From an uncultured Collinsella sp. (GTDB taxonomy: Bacteria; Actinomycetota; Coriobacteriia; Coriobacteriales; Coriobacteriaceae), in the NCBI GenBank assembly GCA_937937835.1, contig CALDBJ010000152.1, forward strand, positions 1 to 10,494: a stretch of 10,494 nucleotides of DNA, read 5' to 3'. Below, piece after piece: positions 1 through 8,587 of the stretch. The position numbers were made by a program, and so were the translations under genes. The notes under the pieces are model-generated. The model was not told the origin of the DNA, ran no database searches, and worked only from the letters and a program-made list of their open reading frames with translations. Every line of letters begins with the position of its first letter. The stretch's first letter is position 1.

Positions 1-2
1 CC

Positions 3-443
3 CGCCAGTTCCCCGCCGACGCGGCGGGCTACGAGGCGCTCGCCGGGGCGATCGCGGCGGCCGGGGAGCCGGCCTGCGTCGCGATGGAGGGGACGTCGTC
101 CTACGGGGCGGGCCTCACCAGGCACCTCGCGTCGCTTGGGATGCCCGTGCGCGAGGCGCTCTCCCCGGCGAGGATGCAGAGGAGGCGCCCGGGGCAGGGG
201 AAGTGCGACGAGTCGGACGCGGAGAGGGCGGCCCGCGCGGCGATGTCCGGCTCAAAGCTCGGGACCCCCAAGAGCCAGGACGGGTGGGTCGACGGGGTGC
301 GCTGCATGCTCGCGGCGCGCTCCGGGGCGGTGAAGGCGCGGACCTCGGCGATCAACACCGCGAGGTCGCTGCTCACCACCGCGCCGGAAGGGACGCCTCG
401 GAGCTCGTGGCGGCCAGGCGCGCGGCGAAGGTCAGCCAGGTGA
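3..443 (+). pseudogene. IS110-family transposase, N-terminal fragment (3' truncated)
   Basis: The reading frame is already open at the left edge and runs to a TGA at 441-443. Its product matches the N-terminal RuvC-like (DEDD) half of IS110-family transposases: a FPADAAGYEAL stretch, then VAMEGTSSYG with the conserved Glu, then GKCDESDAERAARA with the conserved Asp residues, then VKARTSAIN and LLTTAPE. Family resemblance stops at about base 388. The last 17 or so codons are out-of-frame noise. The C-terminal catalytic serine domain is absent, so this copy should not be able to transpose alone. The first catalytic Asp and the true start lie left of the window, as would any IS110 bridge-RNA region. 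Arginine is often AGG here, whereas the metabolic genes of the window prefer CGC, which suggests an acquired sequence. Family assignment is by recognised motifs, not by a search. Confidence 0.75.
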
Positions 444-628
444 GGGCGGCGTCCATACTGGGCACCAGCGAGAAGTACATCTCGATGCTGGAGAGGGGCC
501 AAAGGGAGCTCAAGCCCATAAGGAGGGCCTACGAGGCATGGGTCGAGGCCGGACTTCCGCTCGATTGGGACAGGCAAGCCTTCGAGGCCGAGCGCAAAAT
601 GGATTCTAAAAAACACCTTGCCAAATAG
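392..628 (+). pseudogene. XRE/Cro-type helix-turn-helix protein, probable 5'-truncated remnant
   Basis: In a frame different from the transposase fragment, the segment encodes a Cro/C1-like HTH: ELVAARRAAKVSQ is helix 1, VRAASILGTSEKYISMLERG is the helix 2-turn-helix 3 core ending in the typical ISxLErG. A further 40 residues or so follow, ending in TAG at 626-628. No convincing start codon exists. GTG at 407 has GGAG only 3 bases away, and the next candidate (ATG 485) would cut off the HTH. The homology begins exactly where the IS110 homology ends (about 388-392), so I read it as the tail of a regulator gene cut by a rearrangement involving the IS. AGG and ATA codon use matches the neighbouring transposase, so both may come from one mobile element. 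A functional short gene starting at GTG 407 cannot be ruled out. Confidence 0.55.
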
Positions 629-640
629 GAGCGTCAGGAC

Positions 641-683
641 GCAAAGAGGCTCGCCGCACGAAGTGCGCAGCGAGCCTCTTTGC
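641..683. terminator. Long perfect hairpin, possible bidirectional terminator
   Basis: A 14-bp perfect stem (641-654 with 670-683) continues into an inner 5-bp stem CGCAC/GTGCG closed on a GAA triloop, with a 2-base bulge. It sits 12 bases after the stop of the HTH remnant. There is no T tract on either strand, so intrinsic termination is only inferred from stem strength and position. Confidence 0.5.
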
Positions 684-737
684 ATGTCCGAGGACACCAA
701 TTTAATTTAGCGTGGTTCCCTAAAGGACGACAACGCA

Positions 738-841
738 GGAGACCCGGTAAGGCCGGGAGCACTTTGTCTCGCAAACATTCCGCAGCCGCGAAGCGGCGAG
801 GACGTTTGAGGGGCAAAGTGCGTAGGCCTTACCGGGTCTCC
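738..841 (-). terminator. Large extended hairpin downstream of the split PFL genes
   Basis: A 17-bp perfect outer stem (738-754 with 825-841) encloses an 8-bp stem (759-766 with 814-821), a 5-bp stem (772-776 with 804-808) and an apical GCCGC/GCGGC stem (785-789 with 793-797) closed on GAA. A further 7-bp pair, 720-726 with 857-863, lies outside and overlaps the stop codon of the glycyl radical gene. Position just behind that stop suggests a minus-strand transcription end or an mRNA 3'-stabilising structure. The downstream minus-strand sequence is only moderately T-rich, so it is not a textbook intrinsic terminator. It could also be a non-autonomous palindromic repeat. Confidence 0.5.
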
Positions 842-859
842 GGTGGGAGTTGAGTCCCT

Positions 860-1111
860 TTAGAACTTGTCGTGGAAGGTACGCGAAATGACCTCGTCCT
901 GCTGCTCCTTGGTGAGCGTGTGGAAGTTCACGGCGTAGCCGGAAACGCGGATGGTCAGCTGCGGATACTTCTCGGGGTGAGCCTGAGCGTCGAGCAACGT
1001 CTCACGGTTGAAGACGTTGATGTTCAGGTGGTGGCCACCCTTCTCGGCGTAAGCGTCGAGCATGTGGACCAGGTTATCGGCCTGAGTCTCGGAAACTTCA
1101 GAAACCTTCAT
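860..1111 (-). CDS. grcA: Stand-alone glycyl radical domain of a split pyruvate formate-lyase
   Basis: The 83-residue product is essentially the C-terminal glycyl radical domain of PFL. GGHHLNINV and NRETLLDA lead into the signature YPQLTIRVSGYAVNF with the radical-bearing Gly58, then LTKEQQDEVISRTF to the end. It resembles the extreme C-terminus of E. coli PflB and the spare-part protein GrcA/YfiD, but lacks GrcA's longer N-terminal part. Start: ATG at 1111 has AAGGAG at a 7-base spacing. A longer frame from GTG 1156 would add 15 residues without family resemblance and with no such site. It lies 85 bases behind the PFL body, in another frame, so it is not a readthrough product. The body lacks this domain, so this protein should be its obligatory radical subunit, loaded by a PFL-activating radical-SAM enzyme not found in the window. 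The symbol grcA is used for the domain type; 'PFL C-terminal subunit' would be more exact. Confidence 0.9.
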   Translation of the reverse strand: MKVSEVSETQADNLVHMLDAYAEKGGHHLNINVFNRETLLDAQAHPEKYPQLTIRVSGYAVNFHTLTKEQQDEVISRTFHDKF

Positions 1112-1118
1112 AATGTGT

Positions 1119-1124
1119 CTCCTT
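1119..1124 (-). promoter_or_regulatory. Ribosome binding site fixing the start of the glycyl radical subunit
   Basis: On the minus strand AAGGAG lies 7 bases before ATG 1111. It decides for this start over the upstream in-frame GTG at 1156 and shows the domain is translated independently of the PFL body. Confidence 0.8.
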
Positions 1125-1134
1125 CGATCGATAG

Positions 1135-1154
1135 GCGCCGGCCGAAACCGGCGC
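1135..1154 (-). other. GC-rich stem-loop between the two PFL genes
   Basis: GCGCCGG (1135-1141) pairs with CCGGCGC (1148-1154) across a 6-base loop. It lies 10 bases upstream of the glycyl radical gene's ribosome binding site. It has no T tract, so a processing barrier or mRNA-stabilising role is more likely than termination. Confidence 0.5.
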
Positions 1155-1170
1155 ACTAATCAGTAATCGT

Positions 1171-1195
1171 TATTGTTAGTATAGCACTAACAATA
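1171..1195 (-). promoter_or_regulatory. Perfect 10-bp dyad with an extended -10-like sequence inside
   Basis: TATTGTTAGT and ACTAACAATA flank 5 bases, directly behind the stop codon of the PFL body. Read on the minus strand the centre contains TGCTATACT, an extended -10-like box, but nothing resembling a -35 lies 17 bases before it. The symmetry suggests an operator or an RNA hairpin. The half sites recall Rex (TTGTTA...TAACAA), but the gap is 9 rather than the usual 6 bases. It may allow separate control of the downstream radical subunit. Confidence 0.4.
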
Positions 1196-1196
1196 G

Positions 1197-3248
<2,052 letters not shown>

Positions 3249-3251
3249 TGT

Positions 3252-3271
3252 GTAACCACGCTCCTAGTTAC
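3252..3271 (-). promoter_or_regulatory. pflB ribosome binding site inside a small hairpin loop
   Basis: GTAAC (3252-3256) and GTTAC (3267-3271) can pair, leaving the AGGAG ribosome binding site (plus-strand 3261-3265) in the 10-base loop. The linear distance from AGGAG to ATG is 12 bases, longer than usual. Folding would bring them closer. Whether this matters in vivo is inference. Confidence 0.4.
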
Positions 3272-3278
3272 GTGTAAT

Positions 3279-3298
3279 GCGGTGCTCTCTCACACCGC
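3279..3298 (-). other. Stem-loop in the pflB 5' leader
   Basis: GCGGTG (3279-3284) and CACCGC (3293-3298) pair across an 8-base loop about 30 bases upstream of pflB. It may protect the 5' part of the mRNA. It has no T tract. Confidence 0.4.
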
Positions 3299-3477
3299 TG
3301 CTTATTGAATTCTTGAATGTTCGGCTTGCACCACCGGCTTCTTCCGTTCTTCACCACACGTTGGTGCAGGAAAAACGTTTGTCCACCTTGGAACTACAAC
3401 CCAAAACCCAAGATTTCACCCGTTTGAGAAGGATAACATAGCCACCCTCTCCATCTGGGCTGTTATATGTTTCTTTT

Positions 3478-3504
3478 TTTATACCATAATGGCTTTTTTT
3501 ACAA
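3478..3504 (-). promoter_or_regulatory. Candidate pflB promoter in the AT-rich part of the divergent intergenic region
   Basis: On the minus strand TTGTAA (3504-3499) and TATAAA (3483-3478) are separated by 15 bases, shorter than the optimal 17. A-tracts lie inside and beside the hexamers. If real, the leader would be about 220 bases. It is the best box pair I see upstream of pflB but remains weak. Confidence 0.3.
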
Positions 3505-3632
3505 ATCCGCAGGAAATGCGCGCGCGAACAACTACCGTTCACCGATTTGTTTGATATTTTTCCTTGCCTTTGTACGACGTTCACTCTAGCTGTTATGCCA
3601 GCTTTAGCAGGGTAAAGTGCCTCTGAGTAGGC

Positions 3633-3724
3633 TTTGGGACATGCCTAACGATCTACCCCTAACTTTGCTGGTGCCGACGGTGCACGGAGGTCGCCTAAAG
3701 GTAGTTTTCTAGACATGTCCCAAA
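3633..3724. repeat. Inverted repeat TTTGGGACATG / CATGTCCCAAA
   Basis: Exact 11-base arms at 3633-3643 and 3714-3724 are separated by 70 bases. The flanks keep the similarity, so the two copies read GTAGrYTTTGGGACATGyCTA in opposite directions. The first copy also contains the small hairpin TAGGC/GCCTA. A related CATGCCCCAAAA occurs at 10418-10429. Confidence 0.6.
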
Positions 3725-3757
3725 ATCTACCGCATAGGGTACGCGTGCAAGGGTATC

Positions 3758-3806
3758 ATCTTTCACCGAAAATAGTTTCTAGTGTTAGGGGTTTTCGGTG
3801 GAAGAT
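3758..3806 (+). promoter_or_regulatory. Hairpin spanning the marR start codon
   Basis: A 15-base arm at 3758-3772 pairs with 3792-3806 with only one G-U wobble. The loop of 19 bases holds most of the AGGGG ribosome binding site (3787-3791), and the GTG start (3798-3800) lies within the 3' arm. Outside, GGTATC and GATACC extend the pairing across a 3-base bulge. It could be a MarR operator (DNA dyad) or an RNA structure that limits translation of the repressor. Confidence 0.5.
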
Positions 3807-4247
3807 ACCGATTTCCGTGAACTTGGGCGTCAGCTCCTTACCGAGTTCGGCAGCATGCATCAGCGCATTTCGCGCTTTGCGGACAAAGCCCTCGGCGGCG
3901 AAATGGCTGTCATGCGCGCCCTCATACTCGCCGGCGGTTCGCTCACGCCGAGCGAACTCGCTGATCGCGCCTGGGTCTCGAGCGCCCGTATCGCCAATAT
4001 CTTACGCGCCCTCGAAGCCAAGGGCTGGGTCGAGCGCGAGCACTCAAAGACTGACCGTCGTCGCGTACACGTCATAGTGACCGACAAGGGATTCCAGGAT
4101 CTAGAAATCAAACGTCGGGAATTCGAGAACCGCACTGCGGCTTTCCTCGAGCAGCTCGGCGAAACAGATACCCAAGAGATGGTGCGTCTTCTAAGGCGTG
4201 CCAACGAAACTATCGACCGCAATCAAGAAAGGAGAGATGCCGAGTGA
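3798..4247 (+). CDS. MarR-family transcriptional regulator
   Basis: The 149-residue product has the length and plan of MarR repressors. An N-terminal dimerisation helix comes first, then a winged helix. LTPSELADRAWVSSARIANILRALEAKGW (split here: LTPSELADRAWV 49-60, SSARIANILRALEAKGW 61-77) is the HTH. VEREHSKTDRRRVHVIVTDKG (split: VEREHSK 78-84, TDRRRVHVIVTDKG 85-98) is the wing with the typical DRR motif. A long charged C-terminal helix closes the dimer. The start is taken as GTG 3798 with AGGGG 6 bases before it. The stop overlaps the next gene's start in GTGA, so it is co-transcribed and probably translationally coupled with the ABC exporter. By analogy with other marR-exporter operons it likely represses this operon and is released by a transported compound. 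The ligand is unknown. Confidence 0.88.
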   Translation: MEDTDFRELGRQLLTEFGSMHQRISRFADKALGGEMAVMRALILAGGSLTPSELADRAWVSSARIANILRALEAKGWVEREHSKTDRRRVHVIVTDKGFQDLEIKRREFENRTAAFLEQLGETDTQEMVRLLRRANETIDRNQERRDAE

Positions 4248-6610
4248 GGATTCTCAAGCTCTTTAAAAAGCATATCCTGGCACTGTTCGCAGCTATCGTA
4301 CTTATCGTAATCAGCTGCAACGCCGATCTGGCGCTGCCTACCTATATGAGCGACATCGTCGACGTGGGCGTGCAGCAAGGCGGCATTGCCTCGCCCGTGC
4401 CCGACACCATTCGCGCCGAATCGCTCGATGACCTTGAGCTCTTTATGAGCGCCAAAGACGCCAAGACGGTAGAGGCTGCGTTTGGCAAGGCAGACAAAAA
4501 TGGCATTCGAACGTACAAGGGTACCGAGGAAGAGCGTGCCGATGGAGGCAAGATTGCCGGCATTATGAGCCTGCCCGAAACTGTCGTCCTTTCGCTCAAC
4601 CAAGGCATCGACGCCGACTCCATGGGCGACATGATGGGCTCGTCCAGCGAGAAAGACAACAACGCTGCCCAGGCCATGCCCACCCCCGAGCAAATGGCAG
4701 CGATGACGCCCGAGCAGCTCGCCGAGATGCAGCAGAAGGCCGCAGCGGCGCAGAACATGCAAAAGCAGATTGATGCCGACGGCGGTAAGATCACCATGAA
4801 GAGCCTGTGCCTGGGTGTCGAGGGCGGTCTGGTAGACCAAAGCAAGCTCGTCGAGGGCGCCAACCAAATGGCGGACAAAATGGGCTCCATGTCGGGCTCC
4901 ATCGTCACCCAGCGCGCCGTGAGCTATGTACAGGACGAGTACAAGGCACAGGGCATCGACCCCGCCGACGTGCAAAACGCCTACCTGAGCCGCATGGCGA
5001 CCACGATGTTTGGCCTGTGTCTGATCTCGCTGGTCGCCACCATCCTGACCGGCGCCGTGGCCTCGCGCACCGCCTGCTCCATCGCCCGCGACCTGCGCCG
5101 CGAGACCTTCAACAAGGTTATGCACTTCTCGCCGGCCGAGGTGGGCAAGTTTAGCCAGGCCTCGCTCATCACCCGCTGCACCAACGACATTCAGCAGATC
5201 CAGATGGCCGCAACCCTGTTTATCCGCATGTGCCTGATGGCCCCCGTCATGGGCATCGTCGCCGTCATGCGCGTCCTGGCCAACCACACCGGCCTGGAGT
5301 GGACCATCGCCGTAGCCATCATCGCGGTCTCGGCCGTCGTCGGCGTGCTCATGGGCCTCACCATGCCCAAGTTCAAAAAGATGCAGAGCTTTGTGGACCG
5401 CGTGAACCTTACCGCCCGCGAGCTGCTCGACGGCCTTATGCCCATCCGCTCGTTCAACCGTGAGGAGCATGAGCTCGAGCGTTTTGACAAGGCTTCGCTC
5501 GACCTGATGACCACGCAGCTCTACACCAACCGCGCCATGAGCTTCATGATGCCGCTCATGATGCTCGTCATGAACTGCATCACCGTGCTTATCGTCTGGT
5601 TTGGCGCGCAGGGCGTGTCCGACGGCGTGATGCAGGTCGGCAACATGATGGCGTTTATCTCCTATACCATGCAGATCGTCATGGCGTTTATGATCCTCAC
5701 CATGGTTTCGGTTATCCTGCCCCGCGCCGAGGTCGCAGCCGAGCGTGTGGAAGAGGTCATCACTTGCCCCACGAGCATCAACGACCCTGTCTCGCCCAAA
5801 CTGCCCGTGGCCAGCGCGCCGCGCGGTGAGCTCACCTTCCGCGACGTGAGCTTCCAGTATCCCGATGCCCGCGCCGATGTCATCAGCGGCGTGAACTTCA
5901 CCACGCATGCCGGTCAGATGCTCGGCATCATTGGCTCCACGGGCTCGGGCAAGTCCACGCTCGTGCAGTTGATTCCGCGCCTGTACGACGTCACGGGCGG
6001 CAGCATTTCGCTCGACGGCATTGACGTGCGCGACATGACCCTTTCCGAGCTGCGCCGTCGCATTGGTTACATCCCGCAGCAGGGGCGTCTGTTCTCGGGC
6101 ACTGTCGAGAGCAACCTCAAGTTTGCCGGCGACATGGTAAGCGATGATGACATGCGCCAAGCCGCGCGCATCGCCCAGGCCGAGGACTTTATCGCCGAAC
6201 GCGAGGGCGGCTACGACTCCCCCATCAGCCAGGGCGGCTCCAATGTTTCGGGCGGTCAGCGCCAGCGCCTGGCCATCGCCCGCGCGTTGGCCAAAAAGCC
6301 CGAGGTCGTGGTGTTCGATGACTCGTTTAGCGCGCTTGACTACAAGACCGACGCGCGCCTGCGCGAGGAGCTGGCCAAAAACGTCACCGACGCCGCGCTC
6401 GTGGTCGTGGCACAACGCATCGCGACCATCATGCACGCCGACCAGATTATCGTGCTCGACGACGGCCACGTGGTGGGCACCGGCACGCACGAGGAGCTGC
6501 TGCGCAGCTGCCCGGCGTACCTGGAGATCGCACAGTCGCAGCTTTCCGCCGAGGAGCTGGGGCTTACCCAAGAAGAGATTGCAACCGTCATGGAAGGAGG
6601 CGAGCGCTAA
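4244..6610 (+). CDS. ABC exporter half-transporter with degenerate ATP site and large extracytoplasmic insertion (heterodimer subunit 1)
   Basis: The 788-residue MdlB-like protein joins a membrane domain to an ATPase domain. TM1 lies at about 10-28. An insertion of about 200 residues (45-245), rich in Met, Gln and Ala and with the tandem TPEQMAAM-TPEQLAEM, precedes TM2 (about 254-273). Further membrane spans follow to about 495. In the ATPase domain Walker A is GSTGSGKST (564-572), the Q-loop is at 612-613 and the signature is VSGGQ (668-672). Walker B ends FDD, with Asp693 in place of the catalytic Glu, and the switch His is Gln724. Such changes mark the degenerate partner of heterodimeric exporters (TM287/288, LmrCD, BmrCD type). 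Its intact signature would complete the active site of the next gene's product. The GTG start overlaps the marR stop by 4 bases, with AAGGAG 9 bases before it. A drug or metabolite exporter is likely; the substrate is unknown. Confidence 0.9.
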   Translation: MRILKLFKKHILALFAAIVLIVISCNADLALPTYMSDIVDVGVQQGGIASPVPDTIRAESLDDLELFMSAKDAKTVEAAFGKADKNGIRTYKGTEEERADGGKIAGIMSLPETVVLSLNQGIDADSMGDMMGSSSEKDNNAAQAMPTPEQMAAMTPEQLAEMQQKAAAAQNMQKQIDADGGKITMKSLCLGVEGGLVDQSKLVEGANQMADKMGSMSGSIVTQRAVSYVQDEYKAQGIDPADVQNAYLSRMATTMFGLCLISLVATILTGAVASRTACSIARDLRRETFNKVMHFSPAEVGKFSQASLITRCTNDIQQIQMAATLFIRMCLMAPVMGIVAVMRVLANHTGLEWTIAVAIIAVSAVVGVLMGLTMPKFKKMQSFVDRVNLTARELLDGLMPIRSFNREEHELERFDKASLDLMTTQLYTNRAMSFMMPLMMLVMNCITVLIVWFGAQGVSDGVMQVGNMMAFISYTMQIVMAFMILTMVSVILPRAEVAAERVEEVITCPTSINDPVSPKLPVASAPRGELTFRDVSFQYPDARADVISGVNFTTHAGQMLGIIGSTGSGKSTLVQLIPRLYDVTGGSISLDGIDVRDMTLSELRRRIGYIPQQGRLFSGTVESNLKFAGDMVSDDDMRQAARIAQAEDFIAEREGGYDSPISQGGSNVSGGQRQRLAIARALAKKPEVVVFDDSFSALDYKTDARLREELAKNVTDAALVVVAQRIATIMHADQIIVLDDGHVVGTGTHEELLRSCPAYLEIAQSQLSAEELGLTQEEIATVMEGGER

Positions 6611-8466
6611 TGGCAGACGAGACCAAGACTCAGATTCCCAAGCCCACCCGCCAGCGTGGTCCCATGGGCCGCATGGGCGGCATGCGTCGCGGCGAAAAGG
6701 CCAAGGACTTTAAGGGCACCATGAGGCAGCTGCTCGGCTATATCGGCCAACACAAAGTTGCCGTGTTTGCCGCCGTTGCCTTTGCCGTGTGCTCGGTCAT
6801 CTTTAACATTGTGGGACCCAAGGTGCTCGGCCAGGTTACGACCAAGCTGTTCGAAGGCCTGGTCGCCAAGGTCAACGGCACCGGCGACGTTGACTTTGAC
6901 TGGATCGCCAAGACGCTCGGCTTTTTGCTCTGCCTGTATCTGGCGAGCTCTGTCTGCAGCCTGGTCCAGGGCTGGCTCATGACCGGCGTCACGCAAAAGA
7001 TCTGCTACCGCATGCGCAAGGAAATCGCCGCCAAGATTGCCGTCGTGCCGATGAGTTACTTCAACGGCCACAGCAAGGGAGACGTGCTCAGTCGCATCAC
7101 CAACGACGTCGATACGCTCGGCCAGTCGCTCAACCAGAGCGTGACGCAGCTCATCACGTCGGTGACGCAGATTATCGGCGTGCTCGTCATGATGCTGTCG
7201 ATCAGCCTGCCGCTCACCGGCGTCACCGTGCTCACGCTGCCGGCCGCCGCGATTATCCTGACCGTGATGATTCACTTCTCGCAACCGTACTTCCGCGAGC
7301 AACAGCAAGTCCTGGGCGCCGTCAACGGCATTATCGAGGAGGACTTTGCCGGCCAGAACGTCATCCAGGTGTTCGACCGCGCCGAGGCCTCAATCGAGGA
7401 GTTCGACCGTCAAAACGACCGCCTCTTTATTAGTGGCTGGCGCTCGCAGTTCCTGTCGGGCCTGATGATGCCGCTTATGAGCTTGGTGGGCAACATGGGC
7501 TACGTGGGCGTCGTCGTGGTAGGCGCGCAGCTCGCGCTGACCGGCAATGCCACGCCCGGCGACATCCAGAGCTTTATCCAGTACGTTCGCAACTTTACGC
7601 AGCCGGTGCAGCAGCTGGGCAACGTGAGCAATACGATGCAGTCGATGGCCGCCGCCACCGAGCGCGTGTTTGAGTTCCTGGCCGCGCCCGAGGAGGAACA
7701 GAAAGCTGACGCGCAGATTCCCGAGAAGCGCCCCGGCCACGTGGAGTTTGACCACGTCAAGTTTGGCTACACGCCCGACAAGACCATCATCCACGACTTT
7801 AGCTGCGAGGCGCAGCCCGGCCAGACCATCGCCATCGTCGGCCCCACCGGCGCCGGCAAGACCACGCTCATTAAGCTGCTGCAGCGCTTCTACGACGTGG
7901 ACGGCGGTTCGCTGCGCGTCGAGGGCGTCGACGTGCGCGACTGGGACCGCGCGGCGCTGCGCGGCGAGTTTGCCATGGTGCTGCAGGACACCTGGCTGTT
8001 TAACGGCACCATCCGCGAGAACATCCGCTACGGACGCCCCGATGCGACCGACGCCGAGGTCGAGGCCGCCGCACGCGCCGCACGCTGCGACCACTTTATC
8101 CATACGCTCGCCGGCGGTTACGACTTTATGATCAACGAGGAGGGCACTAACCTCTCACAGGGCCAGCGGCAGCTCGTGACCATCGCCCGCGCCATTTTGG
8201 CCGACCGCCCGGCACTGATTCTGGACGAGGCGACTTCCAACGTCGATACCCGCACCGAGGAGCTTATTCAGCGCGCCATGGATGCGCTGATGCAGGGCCG
8301 TACCAGCTTTGTCATCGCACACCGCCTGTCCACGATCCGCAACGCCGACGTGATCTTGGTGATTCGCGACGGCGATATCGTCGAGAAGGGCACGCACGAC
8401 GAGTTGCTCGCCCAGGGCGGCTTCTACGCCGACCTATATAACTCGCAATTCGACGAGGCGGCGTAA
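6610..8466 (+). CDS. ABC exporter half-transporter with consensus ATP site (heterodimer subunit 2)
   Basis: The 618-residue protein has a basic cytoplasmic N-terminus (about 1-45, with repeated Met-Gly-Arg motifs). Membrane spans begin at about 48 and end near 310. The ATPase domain has Walker A GPTGAGKTT (411-419), Q-loop Gln459, signature LSQGQ (515-519, second position Gly replaced by Gln), Walker B ALILDE with Asp539 and catalytic Glu540, and switch His571. It should supply the hydrolysing site together with VSGGQ of its partner, while its own LSQGQ faces the degenerate site. The start ATG overlaps the previous stop as TAATG, with GGAAGGAGG just upstream, so the two subunits are translationally coupled as expected for a 1:1 complex. 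It lacks the large extracytoplasmic insertion of its partner. Confidence 0.92.
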   Translation: MADETKTQIPKPTRQRGPMGRMGGMRRGEKAKDFKGTMRQLLGYIGQHKVAVFAAVAFAVCSVIFNIVGPKVLGQVTTKLFEGLVAKVNGTGDVDFDWIAKTLGFLLCLYLASSVCSLVQGWLMTGVTQKICYRMRKEIAAKIAVVPMSYFNGHSKGDVLSRITNDVDTLGQSLNQSVTQLITSVTQIIGVLVMMLSISLPLTGVTVLTLPAAAIILTVMIHFSQPYFREQQQVLGAVNGIIEEDFAGQNVIQVFDRAEASIEEFDRQNDRLFISGWRSQFLSGLMMPLMSLVGNMGYVGVVVVGAQLALTGNATPGDIQSFIQYVRNFTQPVQQLGNVSNTMQSMAAATERVFEFLAAPEEEQKADAQIPEKRPGHVEFDHVKFGYTPDKTIIHDFSCEAQPGQTIAIVGPTGAGKTTLIKLLQRFYDVDGGSLRVEGVDVRDWDRAALRGEFAMVLQDTWLFNGTIRENIRYGRPDATDAEVEAAARAARCDHFIHTLAGGYDFMINEEGTNLSQGQRQLVTIARAILADRPALILDEATSNVDTRTEELIQRAMDALMQGRTSFVIAHRLSTIRNADVILVIRDGDIVEKGTHDELLAQGGFYADLYNSQFDEAA

Positions 8467-8497
8467 ATTCTGCTGCAGGGAACGAATAACGCCCGAG

Positions 8498-8532
8498 AAC
8501 GGGGACGCAGGACAACCTGCGCCCCCGTTTTT
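8498..8532 (+). terminator. Intrinsic terminator of the marR-ABC operon
   Basis: AACGGGG-A-CGCAGG (8498-8511) pairs with CCTGCG-C-CCCCGTT (8516-8529) around an ACAA loop, with one A-C mismatch, and runs into TTTTT (8528-8532). It starts 32 bases after the stop of the second ABC gene. Confidence 0.9.
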
Positions 8533-8587
8533 GCTCTGCGGCCCTCAAACCGCCTCCCCTGGGACCTGATTGACAGCCCCTTCGAGG

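Larger units (their letters stand above)
3249..3797. other. Divergent control region pflB / marR operon (no gene seen)
   Basis: These 549 bases hold no gene with recognisable coding features. They contain the pflB leader, the weak pflB promoter and two T7 tracts (3474-3480, 3494-3500). A dyad ATAACA...TGTTAT (3433-3438 with 3461-3466) is strengthened by GCC/GGC inside it. The stretch also holds the TGAGTAGGCTTT motif (3624-3635), the inverted repeat 3633-3643/3714-3724, and an imperfect dyad beginning GGTAG and ending CTACC (3700-3731). No good sigma-70 box pair is obvious for marR. A 77-codon minus-strand frame at 3351-3584 has no ribosome binding site or recognisable family and is not called. 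Confidence 0.6.

Noticed and set aside
860..1156. Longer 98-residue form of the glycyl radical protein from GTG 1156
   Set aside because: The extra N-terminus is Arg/Pro-rich and unlike PFL, it spans the GC hairpin, and ATG 1111 has a much better ribosome binding site.
1171..1195. Rex operator
   Set aside because: TTGTTA and TAACAA half sites are present, but 9 bases apart instead of the usual 6, so it is described only as a dyad.
3430..3480. Intrinsic terminator on the plus strand (ATAACA/TGTTAT hairpin followed by a T7 tract)
   Set aside because: There is no plus-strand gene upstream to terminate, and the stem has a 2-base bulge and a long loop. It is noted only as a dyad.
3351..3584. 77-codon minus-strand gene upstream of pflB
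   Set aside because: No ribosome binding site, no recognisable domain, and it overlaps the likely pflB promoter and leader.
4223..6571. 782-codon open frame on the minus strand opposite the first ABC gene
   Set aside because: His/Ala/Gly-rich antisense shadow; the plus-strand frame has clear ABC motifs.
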